Positions 1-8,318 are shown, counted from the first letter of the stretch. The stretch: 48,169 nucleotides of DNA from Lachnospiraceae bacterium (GCA_004558185.1 SFDP01000018.1:1-48169), one strand, 5' to 3'. Numbers and translations: made by a program. Notes: a model not told the origin generated them from the sequence alone.

Positions 1-44
1 TCGGTAAAAATATCTGCCAAAGAAAGCTGTTTGTATGGTATCAT
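1..44 (-). CDS. Transposase, N-terminal fragment (runs off the window)
   Basis: Only the first 14 codons are visible (MIPYKQLSLADIFT), reading leftwards out of the window. An AAGGAG ribosome binding site (rc of 56-61) lies about 10 nt before the ATG at 44. From memory, this N-terminus matches a transposase family common in Lachnospiraceae whose members begin with a similar YKQLSL-DIF motif (possibly IS1182-like). That match is recall, not a search. The inverted repeat at 51-124 that can cover the ribosome binding site supports an IS left end. The rest of the element lies outside the window. Confidence 0.55.
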   Translation of the reverse strand, partial: MIPYKQLSLADIFT

Positions 45-50
45 ATAAGT

Positions 51-124
51 ACAACTCCTTTCTGGTGGATATGGCGAATTGTTACTGGACATCTCAATTG
101 TACCATAAGTCAGTGAGGAGTTGT
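51..124 (-). promoter_or_regulatory. Inverted repeat that can sequester the transposase ribosome binding site
   Basis: Read on the minus strand, ACAACTCCT (124-116) is perfectly complementary to AGGAGTTGT (59-51), which contains the Shine-Dalgarno of the transposase. In an mRNA entering from outside the element, both arms are present and the site would be paired. A transcript started between the arms would leave it free. IS10 and IS50 use this kind of protection against read-through. A TACAAT-like -10 (rc of 97-102) lies between the arms, but I see no good -35. Confidence 0.5.
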
Positions 125-125
125 T

Positions 126-770
126 TTATTTTGTGACAAAAAATAATCCCGTATTTATGCGGCTTGTGGCGTTTCGCAAATGCCTATACCTTCTTATGCA
201 GGAAAGGATAATTTCTATCGTTTTTTCTTCACCCAGTTCACTGCTATTAAGACATATCGTATAATTAGCAGCCTTCCCCCATTCCTTTTCGGTATAATAC
301 TGATAATTGGCAGAGCGCTTATGATCCACCCTCTTCATCAGGTTAAGAGCCTCCTTTTCATCAAGATGATAACGCTCCATTATACGCTTCTTCTTTTCCT
401 CCTTATATCCGCACAAAAATACGTTCAGTACATCCTCTCTGTCACGCAGAAGATAATCTGCATTACGGCCGATAATCACACAATTCCCTCTCTCTGCCGT
501 TTCCAGAACGATCCTGCACTGCTCCCGGTAAATCATATCCTCCGGTGAAATTCCATCCTGATTTCTTGCCAGAAAACCATAGGAGAACAGGCTTTTGCTG
601 GGAGCATATTCTCCTCTTTGCTGTATAAATTCTTTAGCAAAGCCTGTCTTTTGTGCAATATGAGCGATAATGTCCTTATCCAGATAATAGTATCCCAGCC
701 TCTTTGCTATTTCTTCACCAATCACTCTTCCGCCGCTTCCAAATTCTCGACTAATTGTAATTACTGCCAT
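126..770 (-). CDS. Cytidylate kinase-like family protein
   Basis: This 214-residue P-loop kinase resembles the cytidylate kinase-like family (AAK/Cmk fold) common in Firmicutes. The N-terminus MAVITISREFGSGGR carries the GSGG phosphate-binding loop at about residues 11-15, followed by the typical YYLDKDII segment. GNCVIIGRNADYLL and the later LMKRVDHKRSANYQYYT region are also family-like. The true substrate in this family is uncertain. GGAGGAAAGCAA precedes the ATG. It lies 60 bp after the MATE gene on the same strand, so the two may be co-transcribed. The last 15 residues or so (NATSRINTGLFFVTK) look unrelated to the fold and may be encoded by the adjoining IS end, which would mean the natural stop codon was replaced. 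Confidence 0.75.
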   Translation of the reverse strand: MAVITISREFGSGGRVIGEEIAKRLGYYYLDKDIIAHIAQKTGFAKEFIQQRGEYAPSKSLFSYGFLARNQDGISPEDMIYREQCRIVLETAERGNCVIIGRNADYLLRDREDVLNVFLCGYKEEKKKRIMERYHLDEKEALNLMKRVDHKRSANYQYYTEKEWGKAANYTICLNSSELGEEKTIEIILSCIRRYRHLRNATSRINTGLFFVTK

Positions 771-830
771 TTGCTTTCCTCCTTTTTTTCATCCGGTATT
801 TATAGATAAGCTACTGACCTATTATTCAGC

Positions 831-2243
831 CTACAGCAAAATACTGACCTTCCTCTTTCGGATTCCCTGCATAAACCCAAAAGCGATTACTGCGGTGGCA
901 AGCTCTGTAATCAGAAAAGTCAGCCAAATCAGCCAGGACAAATCTCCATTTTGTATGGTAAGTCTTGTACCTGCATAGACTAGGGGCAAAATAAATACTG
1001 CCTGTCTGAACAGGGAAATAAGCAGGGACTGCAGTCCCGAATCAAGTGCCTGGAAAATGCCCTGGCAGGCAATATTTATTCCTGCAAAAATAAAGCTTAA
1101 AGATACGAAACGCATAGCCTCCACCAGATATTTCCTGATGCTCTCATTTTCTATGGTAAACATATGTGATATGGGATTGGCAAAAAGAATCACACACAGC
1201 ATCCCCACTGCCATAATCATTATCGTGTACTGCATCCCATATTTGATGCCGTCATTAACTCTTTTTTGATTCCTCAAGCCATGATTGAAGGCTACAATGG
1301 GTGTAATGGCATCACGAAGCCCAAAGGCACAAAACAGGACAAACTGCTGAATCTTATAGAAGGTAGTATAGGCCGTCATAATATCGTCATTTACCTGAAT
1401 CAGAAGTACATTCATAGCCAGACTCATTAACGACATCAATGCCTGTGCAATAATAGCCGGCAAACCAATGGCATATACCTGCTTAATGATCATGAGATTC
1501 GGCTTCTTATATTTCCATCCATGAGCAATCTCCCTGTTCTTTTTCAGGTGGAAAATCAATCCCAGCAGTGCCGAAGCAATCTGCCCCACTACGGTTGCCC
1601 AGGCTGCCCCCTCAATTCCCATCGGCTCGAAGGGACCCAATCCATAAATCAAAACAGGATCAAGAATAATATTTACCACAGCCCCGGTGACCTGAGCCAC
1701 AGTGGAATACATTGACCTTCCTGTGGCCTGCAGCAGCTTTTCAAACAGAGAAAAGAAAACGACACCAAAGGATACAATACTGCAAATCTGAAGATAGGAA
1801 ATTGCCATCTCTGCGGTTACCTGTTCACTGCAGTTTTGCAGATCAATATACGCCCGAACTCCAAATATGCCAAATAAGATATAAAAAATATAGATAATAG
1901 CGCCTAAGAATACCCCGTTACCTGCGACCCGAGCCACCTTTTCTCCATCATTTTGGCCCATACATTTTGCCAAAAGGGCATTTACACCTACGCCGGTTCC
2001 AATGGCAATCGCAATCATCATCATCTGTGCGGGAAATACCAACCCCAGAGCCTGCAGACCATGATCACCCGTTGCCGTCATACCGTTAATGGTCATCGGC
2101 TGCATCTTGGAAACGAATACGGTATCCACTATATTATATACGGCTTGAAGAGCCATGGATAAAATCATGGGAATTCCCATATTAAGCATCAGCTTATTCA
2201 CCGGCATGACTGCCATTTTATTTACTTCCTGTTTATTTTTCAT
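831..2243 (-). CDS. MATE family efflux transporter
   Basis: This is a 470-residue, 12-TM multidrug and toxin extrusion transporter, predicted to export organic cations or drugs with Na+ or H+ antiport. The N-terminus NKLMLNMGIPMILSMALQAVYN and the following IVDTVFVSKM are characteristic of bacterial MATE proteins. Two homologous six-helix halves are evident, the second beginning near IKQVYAIGLPAIIAQALMS. I chose the ATG at 2243 because GGAGG (2249-2253) sits 5 nt upstream. The in-frame ATG at 2255 overlaps that Shine-Dalgarno. It is the first gene after the hemW terminator and probably leads the kinase-like gene in a two-gene unit. Substrate unknown. Confidence 0.9.
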   Translation of the reverse strand: MKNKQEVNKMAVMPVNKLMLNMGIPMILSMALQAVYNIVDTVFVSKMQPMTINGMTATGDHGLQALGLVFPAQMMMIAIAIGTGVGVNALLAKCMGQNDGEKVARVAGNGVFLGAIIYIFYILFGIFGVRAYIDLQNCSEQVTAEMAISYLQICSIVSFGVVFFSLFEKLLQATGRSMYSTVAQVTGAVVNIILDPVLIYGLGPFEPMGIEGAAWATVVGQIASALLGLIFHLKKNREIAHGWKYKKPNLMIIKQVYAIGLPAIIAQALMSLMSLAMNVLLIQVNDDIMTAYTTFYKIQQFVLFCAFGLRDAITPIVAFNHGLRNQKRVNDGIKYGMQYTIMIMAVGMLCVILFANPISHMFTIENESIRKYLVEAMRFVSLSFIFAGINIACQGIFQALDSGLQSLLISLFRQAVFILPLVYAGTRLTIQNGDLSWLIWLTFLITELATAVIAFGFMQGIRKRKVSILL

Positions 2244-2290
2244 CTTTACCTCCATTTCTTATCTTTCGTAGCACTTATTCGGATACTCAC

Positions 2291-2329
2291 AAAAAAAAGC
2301 GCAAATCCAGTTTCCTGGATTTACGCTTT
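2291..2329 (-). terminator. Rho-independent terminator after hemW
   Basis: The arms are 2296-2310 and 2315-2329 (AAAGCG plus AAATCCAG, with one mismatch), around a TTTC tetraloop. On the minus strand the stem is followed by eight U residues (2291-2298). It ends the lepA-hemW transcript before the MATE gene. Confidence 0.85.
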
Positions 2330-2410
2330 CGCTACTCGGTGATTTTATGTTAACAGATAAAAATTTTATTGTCAACGGACTTTTTTAGTACAGAGCAGGT
2401 ATATGATTCC

Positions 2411-3559
2411 CTATAAAAATTCCAAAAATACCTGGTTACTGACATCCACTCCTTTTTTTGTAAGAGCCAGCCTGCCTTCTGTGGGGGTATAAAGCAGGCC
2501 TTTTTGTATAAGCCCCTCTATCTGTTTCCCATATTTTTCTTCTGAACCGGTTCCAAACCTTTCCTTAAATTCCTCCAGAGATATCCCCTGGGTCAGCCTC
2601 AATCCCAGAAACATAAATTCTGCCATTTCCTCCTGCCGACTTAAGCTTTCCTGCCAGACCACTGTGCCTTCCTCTGCCATGACTTTATCGATGTAGGCTG
2701 TCAGGTTCCTCTCTCTGCTGAACCGTCTGTGGGCAATCAGTGAAGAAGCTCCCAGTCCCAATCCCAAATATTCCTTGCCTGTCCAGTATCCTATATTATG
2801 CTTACAGGAAAAGCCCGGTCTGCTGTAATTGGATATTTCGTATCGCTCATAGCCATGCTCTAAAAGAAGCTCCCCTGTCCTCTCATACATCAGACGCTCC
2901 TCTTCCTCATCAGGCAGCCGCCCCGCTTCCTCTCCTCCTGAACCGAAGCGGGAATAGAATGGGGTTTCCTCCTCAATAATCAGGCTATAGGCAGAAATAT
3001 GCTCCGGCCTAAGTGCAAGAACTTTCATCAGAGTGTTTTCGTACCCTTCCTTCGTCTGCCCCGGCAGGGCCGACATTAAATCCACATTTACATTGGTAAA
3101 ACCACATTCCCGTACTGCCTGCCAGGTGGTAAGAAAGTCCTGCCAGCTATGAATTCTCCCTAATTCTTTAAGTTCTTCATCATCTGCCGACTGTAGGCCG
3201 ATGCTCAGGCGATTGATCCCCAGCCTTCGATAGCACTCCAGCTTGGCCCGACTTACTGTCCCCGGATTGACCTCCATGGTAATCTCTGCATCAGCCTCAA
3301 TCTGAAAGCCTTCCCTCAATGCTGCCATCAGCCTTTCCAGCTCATCTTCCTGAAGAAGGGAAGGAGTTCCTCCACCAAAAAACAAGGTATCTGCCCGATA
3401 TCCCTCGTAGCCCTTCGCCTCTCTCTGAATCTCTCTGCCGAGGGCTTCTACATATCTTTTTTGCTCTCCCTGTTTCCTAGACGGTGCAGACAGAAAATCG
3501 CAATAATTACACTTCTTTTGACAAAAAGGAATATGAATATATATACCTAACTGACCCAT
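2411..3559 (-). CDS. hemW: HemW-like radical SAM protein (haem chaperone; formerly HemN-like)
   Basis: This 382-residue radical SAM enzyme has the cluster motif C13-x3-C17-x2-C20 in PFCQKKCNYCDF, the FFGGGTPSLL glycine-rich SAM motif, and the family segments INRLSIGLQSADD and NVDLMSALPGQT. The length, position after lepA and Cx3CxxCDF context point to HemW, which inserts haem into target proteins, rather than to a true coproporphyrinogen dehydrogenase. The ATG at 3559 is chosen over the upstream one at 3586 because GAGGAG (3564-3569) precedes it by 4 nt. In Bacillus and many clostridia the next gene is hrcA. Here the operon ends at a terminator and hrcA is absent. Confidence 0.9.
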   Translation of the reverse strand: MGQLGIYIHIPFCQKKCNYCDFLSAPSRKQGEQKRYVEALGREIQREAKGYEGYRADTLFFGGGTPSLLQEDELERLMAALREGFQIEADAEITMEVNPGTVSRAKLECYRRLGINRLSIGLQSADDEELKELGRIHSWQDFLTTWQAVRECGFTNVNVDLMSALPGQTKEGYENTLMKVLALRPEHISAYSLIIEEETPFYSRFGSGGEEAGRLPDEEEERLMYERTGELLLEHGYERYEISNYSRPGFSCKHNIGYWTGKEYLGLGLGASSLIAHRRFSRERNLTAYIDKVMAEEGTVVWQESLSRQEEMAEFMFLGLRLTQGISLEEFKERFGTGSEEKYGKQIEGLIQKGLLYTPTEGRLALTKKGVDVSNQVFLEFL

Positions 3560-3573
3560 TTTTCTCCTCAGTA

Positions 3574-3594
3574 AAGGGGGCCGCAAGCCCCCTT
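3574..3594 (-). promoter_or_regulatory. GC-rich hairpin between lepA and hemW
   Basis: AAGGGGG and CCCCCTT form a perfect 7-bp stem with a 7-nt loop, between the lepA stop and the hemW Shine-Dalgarno. It ends 4 nt before GAGGAG. No U-tract follows, so it is not a terminator. A role in mRNA processing, stability or initiation is inference. Confidence 0.6.
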
Positions 3595-3598
3595 CGTT

Positions 3599-5413
3599 TC
3601 AGTCATTATCCAGCTTCAATACGCTCATAAAGGCCTTCTGAGGGATTTCTACACTTCCCACCTGGCGCATTCGTTTCTTTCCTTCCTTCTGCTTTTCCAA
3701 CAGCTTTTTCTTTCGGGTAATGTCACCGCCGTAGCACTTGGCCAGTACGTCCTTTCGCATAGCCTTGACGGTTTCCCTGGCAATTACCTTACCGCCTACG
3801 GCTGCCTGAATAGGAATTTCAAAGAGGTGTCTGGGAATCTCCTCTTTCAGCTTTTCACACATCCTTCTTCCCCGTTCATAGGCGCTGTCCTTATGCACAA
3901 TGAAGGACAGCGCATCCACTTCTTCCTTATTAATCAGAATATCCAGCTTCACCAGCTCTGACCTCTCATAGCCCTTCATCTCATAGTCGAAGGAGGCATA
4001 GCCCTTGGAACGGGATTTTAACGCATCAAAAAAGTCATAAATAATCTCATTTAAGGGCAGCTCATATTTTAACAGTGCTCTGGTTTCTTCCATATATTCC
4101 ATACTGATATGGCGCCCCCGTCTTTCCTGGCAAAGTCCCATAATGGCACCGATAAACTCTGATTTTACCATGATTTCTGCCGCTACGATAGGCTCCTCCA
4201 TATAGTCGATTTCCGTAGGATCAGGGAGATTCGAGGGATTAGTCAGCTCAATCCGTTCTCCATTGTGCTTATACACCCGATAGATTACTCCCGGAGCTGT
4301 AGTCACCAAATCCAGGTTGTATTCTCTTTCCAGTCTTTCCTGAATAATTTCCAGATGTAGAAGACCAAGAAACCCACACCTAAAGCCAAAGCCCAGGGCA
4401 ATAGAGGTCTCCGGCTCGTACTGCAGGGCAGCATCATTTAGCTGCAGCTTTTCCAATGCATCCCGTAGGTCCGGATATTTGGCACCATCTGCAGGATACA
4501 TTCCACAATAGACCATGGAATTTACCTTCTTATAACCGGGCAGCGGCTCCTTACAGGGGTTTTGTGCATTGGTGATGGTATCTCCCACTGCCGTATCCTT
4601 CACATTTTTAATGGAAGCGGTGATATAACCTACCATTCCTGCGGAAAGCTCTTCACAGGGGATAAACTGTCCGGCGCCAAAATAGCCCACCTCCACCACC
4701 TCGGCGGTAGCCCCTGTAGCCATCATCTTAATGGGAGTTCCCTTTTTTACCCTTCCTTCCATCAGGCGACAAAAAACAATAACTCCCTTATAGGAATCAT
4801 AAAGAGAGTCAAAAATCAGGGCCTGAAGGGGATTCTCAGGGCCTCCCTTTGGAGCCGGAATCTTTTCCACGATGGCCTCCAGCACCTGGTCAATATTGAT
4901 TCCGTTTTTGGCACTGATCAGCGGAGCATCCTGAGCCTCAATTCCAATCACATCTTCGATTTCCTCAATAACTCTCTCCGGGTCTGCACTGGGCAGATCA
5001 ATTTTATTGATTACCGGGAAAACATCCAGATCATGATCCAGTGCCAGATACACATTGGCCAGAGTCTGAGCCTCAATTCCCTGAGCCGCATCCACCACCA
5101 GAATGGCGCCGTCACAGGCAGCCAGCGCCCGGCTGACCTCGTAATTAAAATCCACGTGTCCCGGGGTATCAATCAGATTAAAGATATACTCCTCTCCATC
5201 CTTAGCCTTATAAACGGTACGCACCGTCTGAGCCTTAATGGTGATTCCTCTCTCCCGTTCCAAATCCATATTATCCAGAACCTGTGCCTGCATTTCCCGG
5301 CTGGTCAACAGTCCGGTCTGCTCGATAATCCGGTCTGCCAGAGTAGATTTGCCGTGGTCAATGTGTGCCACTATGCAGAAATTACGAATCTTGCTTTGGT
5401 CGATTCCTGACAT
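3599..5413 (-). CDS. lepA: Elongation factor 4 (LepA), ribosomal back-translocase GTPase
   Basis: LepA is a 604-residue translational GTPase that acts on stalled or mispositioned ribosomes. The G motifs are clear: AHIDHGKST (G1, about residue 15), DTPGHVDF (G3), NKIDLP (G4) and SAKNG (G5). EF-G-like domains follow (FGFRCGFLGLLHLEI), and the LepA-specific C-terminal domain ends with CYGGDITRKKKLLEKQKEGKKRMR. The ATG at 5413 (MSGIDQSK) is preferred because GGAGG (5419-5423) lies 5 nt upstream; an upstream ATG at 5425 overlaps that signal. The gene has its own promoter at 5530-5558 and an elaborate folded leader. hemW follows after a short hairpin. Confidence 0.97.
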   Translation of the reverse strand: MSGIDQSKIRNFCIVAHIDHGKSTLADRIIEQTGLLTSREMQAQVLDNMDLERERGITIKAQTVRTVYKAKDGEEYIFNLIDTPGHVDFNYEVSRALAACDGAILVVDAAQGIEAQTLANVYLALDHDLDVFPVINKIDLPSADPERVIEEIEDVIGIEAQDAPLISAKNGINIDQVLEAIVEKIPAPKGGPENPLQALIFDSLYDSYKGVIVFCRLMEGRVKKGTPIKMMATGATAEVVEVGYFGAGQFIPCEELSAGMVGYITASIKNVKDTAVGDTITNAQNPCKEPLPGYKKVNSMVYCGMYPADGAKYPDLRDALEKLQLNDAALQYEPETSIALGFGFRCGFLGLLHLEIIQERLEREYNLDLVTTAPGVIYRVYKHNGERIELTNPSNLPDPTEIDYMEEPIVAAEIMVKSEFIGAIMGLCQERRGRHISMEYMEETRALLKYELPLNEIIYDFFDALKSRSKGYASFDYEMKGYERSELVKLDILINKEEVDALSFIVHKDSAYERGRRMCEKLKEEIPRHLFEIPIQAAVGGKVIARETVKAMRKDVLAKCYGGDITRKKKLLEKQKEGKKRMRQVGSVEIPQKAFMSVLKLDND

Positions 5414-5423
5414 GGTTTCCTCC

Positions 5424-5523
5424 ATTCCGAAGCGTTTACGCTGAGGAACGCGAGCCGAATTTCAGATTCGGCTCTGCGATCAAAGGATTTGTGACGCTTC
5501 GGCACAAATCCCGGATTGTACCA
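5424..5523 (-). promoter_or_regulatory. Folded 5' leader of lepA with pseudoknot potential
   Basis: In minus-strand order the leader holds three structures. Hairpin A pairs GGATTTGTG (5511-5503) with CACAAATCC (5493-5485) around a 9-nt loop CCGAAGCGT. Hairpin B pairs GAGCCGAAT (5474-5466) with ATTCGGCTC (5460-5452) around a 5-nt loop. Hairpin C pairs AGCGT with ACGCT (5442-5431). The loop of A is perfectly complementary to ACGCTTCGG (5435-5427), which includes one arm of C and lies 3 nt before the ribosome binding site. Two alternative states are therefore possible. The function is inferred, not known. Confidence 0.6.
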
Positions 5524-5529
5524 GGCTTT

Positions 5530-5558
5530 ACTATACACTATTTTAATCCCTGAAACAA
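5530..5558 (-). promoter_or_regulatory. lepA: Putative sigma-A promoter of lepA
   Basis: On the minus strand: TTGTTT (-35, 5558-5553), a 17-bp spacer, and TATAGT (-10, 5535-5530). It lies just past the spoIIP stop. The start point would be near 5523, so nearly the whole stretch up to lepA is leader RNA. Confidence 0.6.
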
Positions 5559-5568
5559 TCCCCTTCTG

Positions 5569-6747
5569 TTAATCCTTTCCGCTAAGCACCTTATCCAGAA
5601 TATGAGCCAGCGGCTCTAAGGCATTATGTATTTCTTCCATGGTATTGGTCTGTGCCCCCAGCTCAATCAGCAGTGTGCGGGGAGAAACGTGCATATTATA
5701 GCGATAGGCCCGCAAATAGATATTTCGGGCAAAGCCGGGATAGTATTCGTCACACAGCGTCTTCATCTGAAAGGAAAATGCAAGATTTTCCTGCAAATAA
5801 GGATTTTCCAGATAGGGGATAGCCCCCTGCTTTCTGGTTCTGCTTAATCCATTAAAAAACATCACTCTTGCGGTAGGTCTGCCTGCCAGTTCAGTAACCA
5901 GTCTGGTATCCTCTGCCACTGCATCCCGGTGCAGATCAATGACCGCCTGTATACTGGGGTTATCCTTTAAAAGCTGCTCAATTGCCGGCAGAGAATTGGA
6001 ATAGGCGTAATCTCTGGATTTCACATCGTATTCGCCCTCATGGTGAAGCACCTTATAGCCATAGCCCTCCAAGAGCTTAGTCAGAATTTCTCCGGCTCCT
6101 ACGATGGTAGTGGAGGAATCACCGGGAACGCTGTCCACAAAGCCCTCCTGGGAATGAGTATGGTACAAGAGAATCTGCGGTCCCTCCGTGGTGGTATCAA
6201 TGGAGCAGTCGGTTTCCAGAAGGGTCTTTACCGAAAACAGCTCCTTCGTTGCCTGGGTGGTCGAATCCACCGTATAGAAGCCCTGCAGCAGCTTTTCCAT
6301 ATCCTCATAATTCTCCCAGAGGATGAACTGGCTCTTTTCTCCCGCCGGTGTAAACTCTTTTTCCGGCTCCGTTTCTTCTTCCTCAGCCGCCCGCTCCTGA
6401 TAGGATCGATTTTCCTCCTCCATCTGTCCCAGCGAATCCCCGGAGAGCATAAGAGAATAGTCTTCCAGCTCAAAGGGGAGTGCGCTTTCCTGCATTCCAG
6501 GCTGCCTGCTCTCAAAAAAAACAGGCTCATTGCCTGCCAGTAAATCCATAAGTACGGACTGCCCCTCTATCATATTTTTCTTTATCCTTTGCACGCCTTC
6601 CTGTATCAGTTCCGTAAAGACCAAGCTCTCCTTCGGTAAGGAGTCCTCTTTGGCACCCTCTTTGCGAATATTTGCCAAAAGAAGGGTAAGGATCATAAAC
6701 AGGAGAAGCCATTTACTTATTCCTAAAAGCCTTCGTTTTTTGCTCAT
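5569..6747 (-). CDS. spoIIP: Stage II sporulation protein P (peptidoglycan hydrolase of engulfment)
   Basis: SpoIIP is the membrane-anchored amidase/endopeptidase that, with SpoIID and SpoIIM, drives engulfment of the forespore. A single N-terminal membrane segment (LLGISKWLLLFMILTLLLANI) is followed by a low-complexity acidic linker and the catalytic domain. That domain shows LLYHTHSQEGF, VIDLHRDAV, VMFFNGLSRT and LLIELGAQTNT, which contain the conserved His and Glu metal/catalytic residues. The reading frame extends upstream to a TTG at 6792, overlapping gpr. I give the ATG at 6747 (392 residues), but neither start has an ideal ribosome binding site. Translational coupling to gpr is likely, and spore-specific control is expected. 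Confidence 0.93.
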   Translation of the reverse strand: MSKKRRLLGISKWLLLFMILTLLLANIRKEGAKEDSLPKESLVFTELIQEGVQRIKKNMIEGQSVLMDLLAGNEPVFFESRQPGMQESALPFELEDYSLMLSGDSLGQMEEENRSYQERAAEEEETEPEKEFTPAGEKSQFILWENYEDMEKLLQGFYTVDSTTQATKELFSVKTLLETDCSIDTTTEGPQILLYHTHSQEGFVDSVPGDSSTTIVGAGEILTKLLEGYGYKVLHHEGEYDVKSRDYAYSNSLPAIEQLLKDNPSIQAVIDLHRDAVAEDTRLVTELAGRPTARVMFFNGLSRTRKQGAIPYLENPYLQENLAFSFQMKTLCDEYYPGFARNIYLRAYRYNMHVSPRTLLIELGAQTNTMEEIHNALEPLAHILDKVLSGKD

Positions 6748-6775
6748 AGACAAGTATATGTTTCTCCCATTTCCA

Positions 6776-7702
6776 TTATGCTTCCATTCCAAAGGTGATG
6801 TTCAATGCTTCTGCCAGGGTAAAGCTGAGGCGTTTGATGGTAGCATCTATGTCCTTTGCCGTAACGTACATATTGTTCAGCTCCGTCAGCGCTACACTTT
6901 CTCTTGCTTTAAGAAAAGCAGCCTCCTTGACCTCCTTGTACATTTTTTCCAGGGCATCTCCCACAATAGTGGCCGCATCTACCACCGTAGGAACCCCCAT
7001 TGCAATTACAGGAATTCCCAGAACTTCCTGGGTAATGGCATTCCGATGGTTTCCCACCCCTGATCCGGGATGAATTCCTGTATTACTGATTTGAATAGTG
7101 CGGTTGAGCCGTCTGGTGCTTCGGGCTGCCAGGGCATCAATCACAATAACCGCATCCGGCCGTGTTTCCTTCACAATACCTGCCACAATCTCTGCCGTTT
7201 CCATACCTGTTTTCGCCATTACACCCGGTGCCATGCTGCTTACCATGGTCATATTTTCCTGCGAAAAGGCCCTTTTCCCATATTCTTTGATCATATGACG
7301 GGTAATGCACAAATGTTCAATTACTGCCGGTCCCAGAGCATCAGCGGTGACATCGCGGTTTCCCAGTCCGATAACCAATACAGAAGCGCACTCCTGTACC
7401 TGAGGTAAAAGCTCCAAAAGCTGTCTGCTGATTTCTTCTGCCACTTCCCGATGCTGCTCTCCTACATCACTGCTTTCTCCCATATCCGTAAGACGGGGCA
7501 CTTCCAGAGTAACATAGGTTCCCATAGGCTTCCCTAAAAGTTTTGCACCGTTTTTCGTGGTGATCTGCACTCTGGTTACATGAATCTCCACCTCATCCAC
7601 ATCATATTCTTCAACCACTACCCCATGGAGCGCTCCGTTGGCATCCTCCACATACTCCCTGGCTTCCAGCGCCAAATCCGTTCTTGCTTGAAAATAGGCC
7701 AT
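6776..7702 (-). CDS. gpr: GPR endopeptidase, spore protease for small acid-soluble proteins
   Basis: This 308-residue germination protease (peptidase family A25) degrades SASPs when spores germinate. The N-terminus contains the RTDLALEAREY segment near which the zymogen is autoprocessed, leaving only a short propeptide. VLVIGLGNRDVTADALGP, SSMAPGVMAKTGMET, VIDALAARSTRRLNRTIQIS and GIHPGSGVGNHR are diagnostic. GGAGG sits 5 nt before the ATG at 7702. The gene is followed by spoIIP and is divergent from rpsT, as in Bacillus. A forespore-specific promoter is expected, but I could not place one with confidence in 7703-7830. Confidence 0.96.
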   Translation of the reverse strand: MAYFQARTDLALEAREYVEDANGALHGVVVEEYDVDEVEIHVTRVQITTKNGAKLLGKPMGTYVTLEVPRLTDMGESSDVGEQHREVAEEISRQLLELLPQVQECASVLVIGLGNRDVTADALGPAVIEHLCITRHMIKEYGKRAFSQENMTMVSSMAPGVMAKTGMETAEIVAGIVKETRPDAVIVIDALAARSTRRLNRTIQISNTGIHPGSGVGNHRNAITQEVLGIPVIAMGVPTVVDAATIVGDALEKMYKEVKEAAFLKARESVALTELNNMYVTAKDIDATIKRLSFTLAEALNITFGMEA

Positions 7703-7831
7703 GATATCCTCCTGTTATTTAAAGTACCAATTTCATATCGGACTGTCTCTCTGCTTTCATATTGACCGCAGATTCATTCTCACTTTCCCTGTTTTCTTTA
7801 TCAGATTTCCCAATTTTCTTTTATTTATGTA

Positions 7832-7860
7832 TTGACATATTCTTCTTTCTACCCTAGAAT
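7832..7860 (+). promoter_or_regulatory. rpsT: Sigma-A promoter of rpsT
   Basis: TTGACA (7832-7837), a 17-bp spacer, TAGAAT (7855-7860). It leaves a leader of about 80 nt before the S20 start. No recognised ribosomal-protein leader structure was identified. Confidence 0.85.
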
Positions 7861-7950
7861 AGAATATGCGTGTTTACATCAAATCGTCCGTGTCCGGCTT
7901 GGATGTAACACTTACTAACAAACTTTAAACTAATTTAGGAGGTGTAAATC

Positions 7951-8214
7951 TTGGCTAACATTAAATCTGCAAAGAAGAGAATCTTAGTAAACAGAACAAA
8001 AGCGGACAGAAATAAAGCAATCAGATCTGGTGTTAAGACTGCAATGAAGAAAGTTTTTGCTGCTGTTGATGCTAATGACAAGGCTGCAGCACAGACCGCT
8101 TTACTGGAAGCTACCGCTACTATTGATAAAGCCGCAAGCAAGGGTGTTTATCATGCTAATAATGCTTCCCGAAAAGTATCCCGCTTAGCAAAAGCCGTTA
8201 ACAAGATGGCCTAA
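7951..8214 (+). CDS. rpsT: 30S ribosomal protein S20
   Basis: An 87-residue basic, alanine- and lysine-rich helical protein that binds 16S rRNA in the small subunit. The N-terminus LANIKSAKKRILVNRTKADRNKAIRS and the C-terminus KGVYHANNASRKVSRLAKAVNKMA are typical of S20. Translation starts at TTG, with a strong AGGAGGTG about 6 nt before it; a TTG start for rpsT is also seen elsewhere and may keep expression in check. The gene is monocistronic between a consensus promoter and an intrinsic terminator, and divergent from gpr. Confidence 0.97.
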   Translation: MANIKSAKKRILVNRTKADRNKAIRSGVKTAMKKVFAAVDANDKAAAQTALLEATATIDKAASKGVYHANNASRKVSRLAKAVNKMA

Positions 8215-8247
8215 GCTGTCATTTTTTATAGAATAATTGGACAAAGT

Positions 8248-8280
8248 AAAAGACCCGTACCGTCGCCGGGTCTTTTTTTG
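8248..8280 (+). terminator. Intrinsic terminator of rpsT, probably bidirectional
   Basis: AAAAGACCCG (8248-8257) pairs with CGGGTCTTTT (8267-8276) around a 9-nt loop, followed by a run of T residues on the plus strand. The matching A-run upstream gives TTTTACTTT on the minus strand, so it can also stop the operon ending at 8319. Confidence 0.88.
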
Positions 8281-8318
8281 TCCGTATTCTTACTGTTTAA
8301 CTGCAAAAGCTACAACAC

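Noticed and set aside
4562..5410. 282-codon plus-strand open frame
   Set aside because: Antisense to lepA, which is certain; no homology seen.
7703..7831. Sigma-G promoter for gpr
   Set aside because: Partial matches such as CAATA and CGATATGA can be found, but none fits both boxes and spacing well enough.
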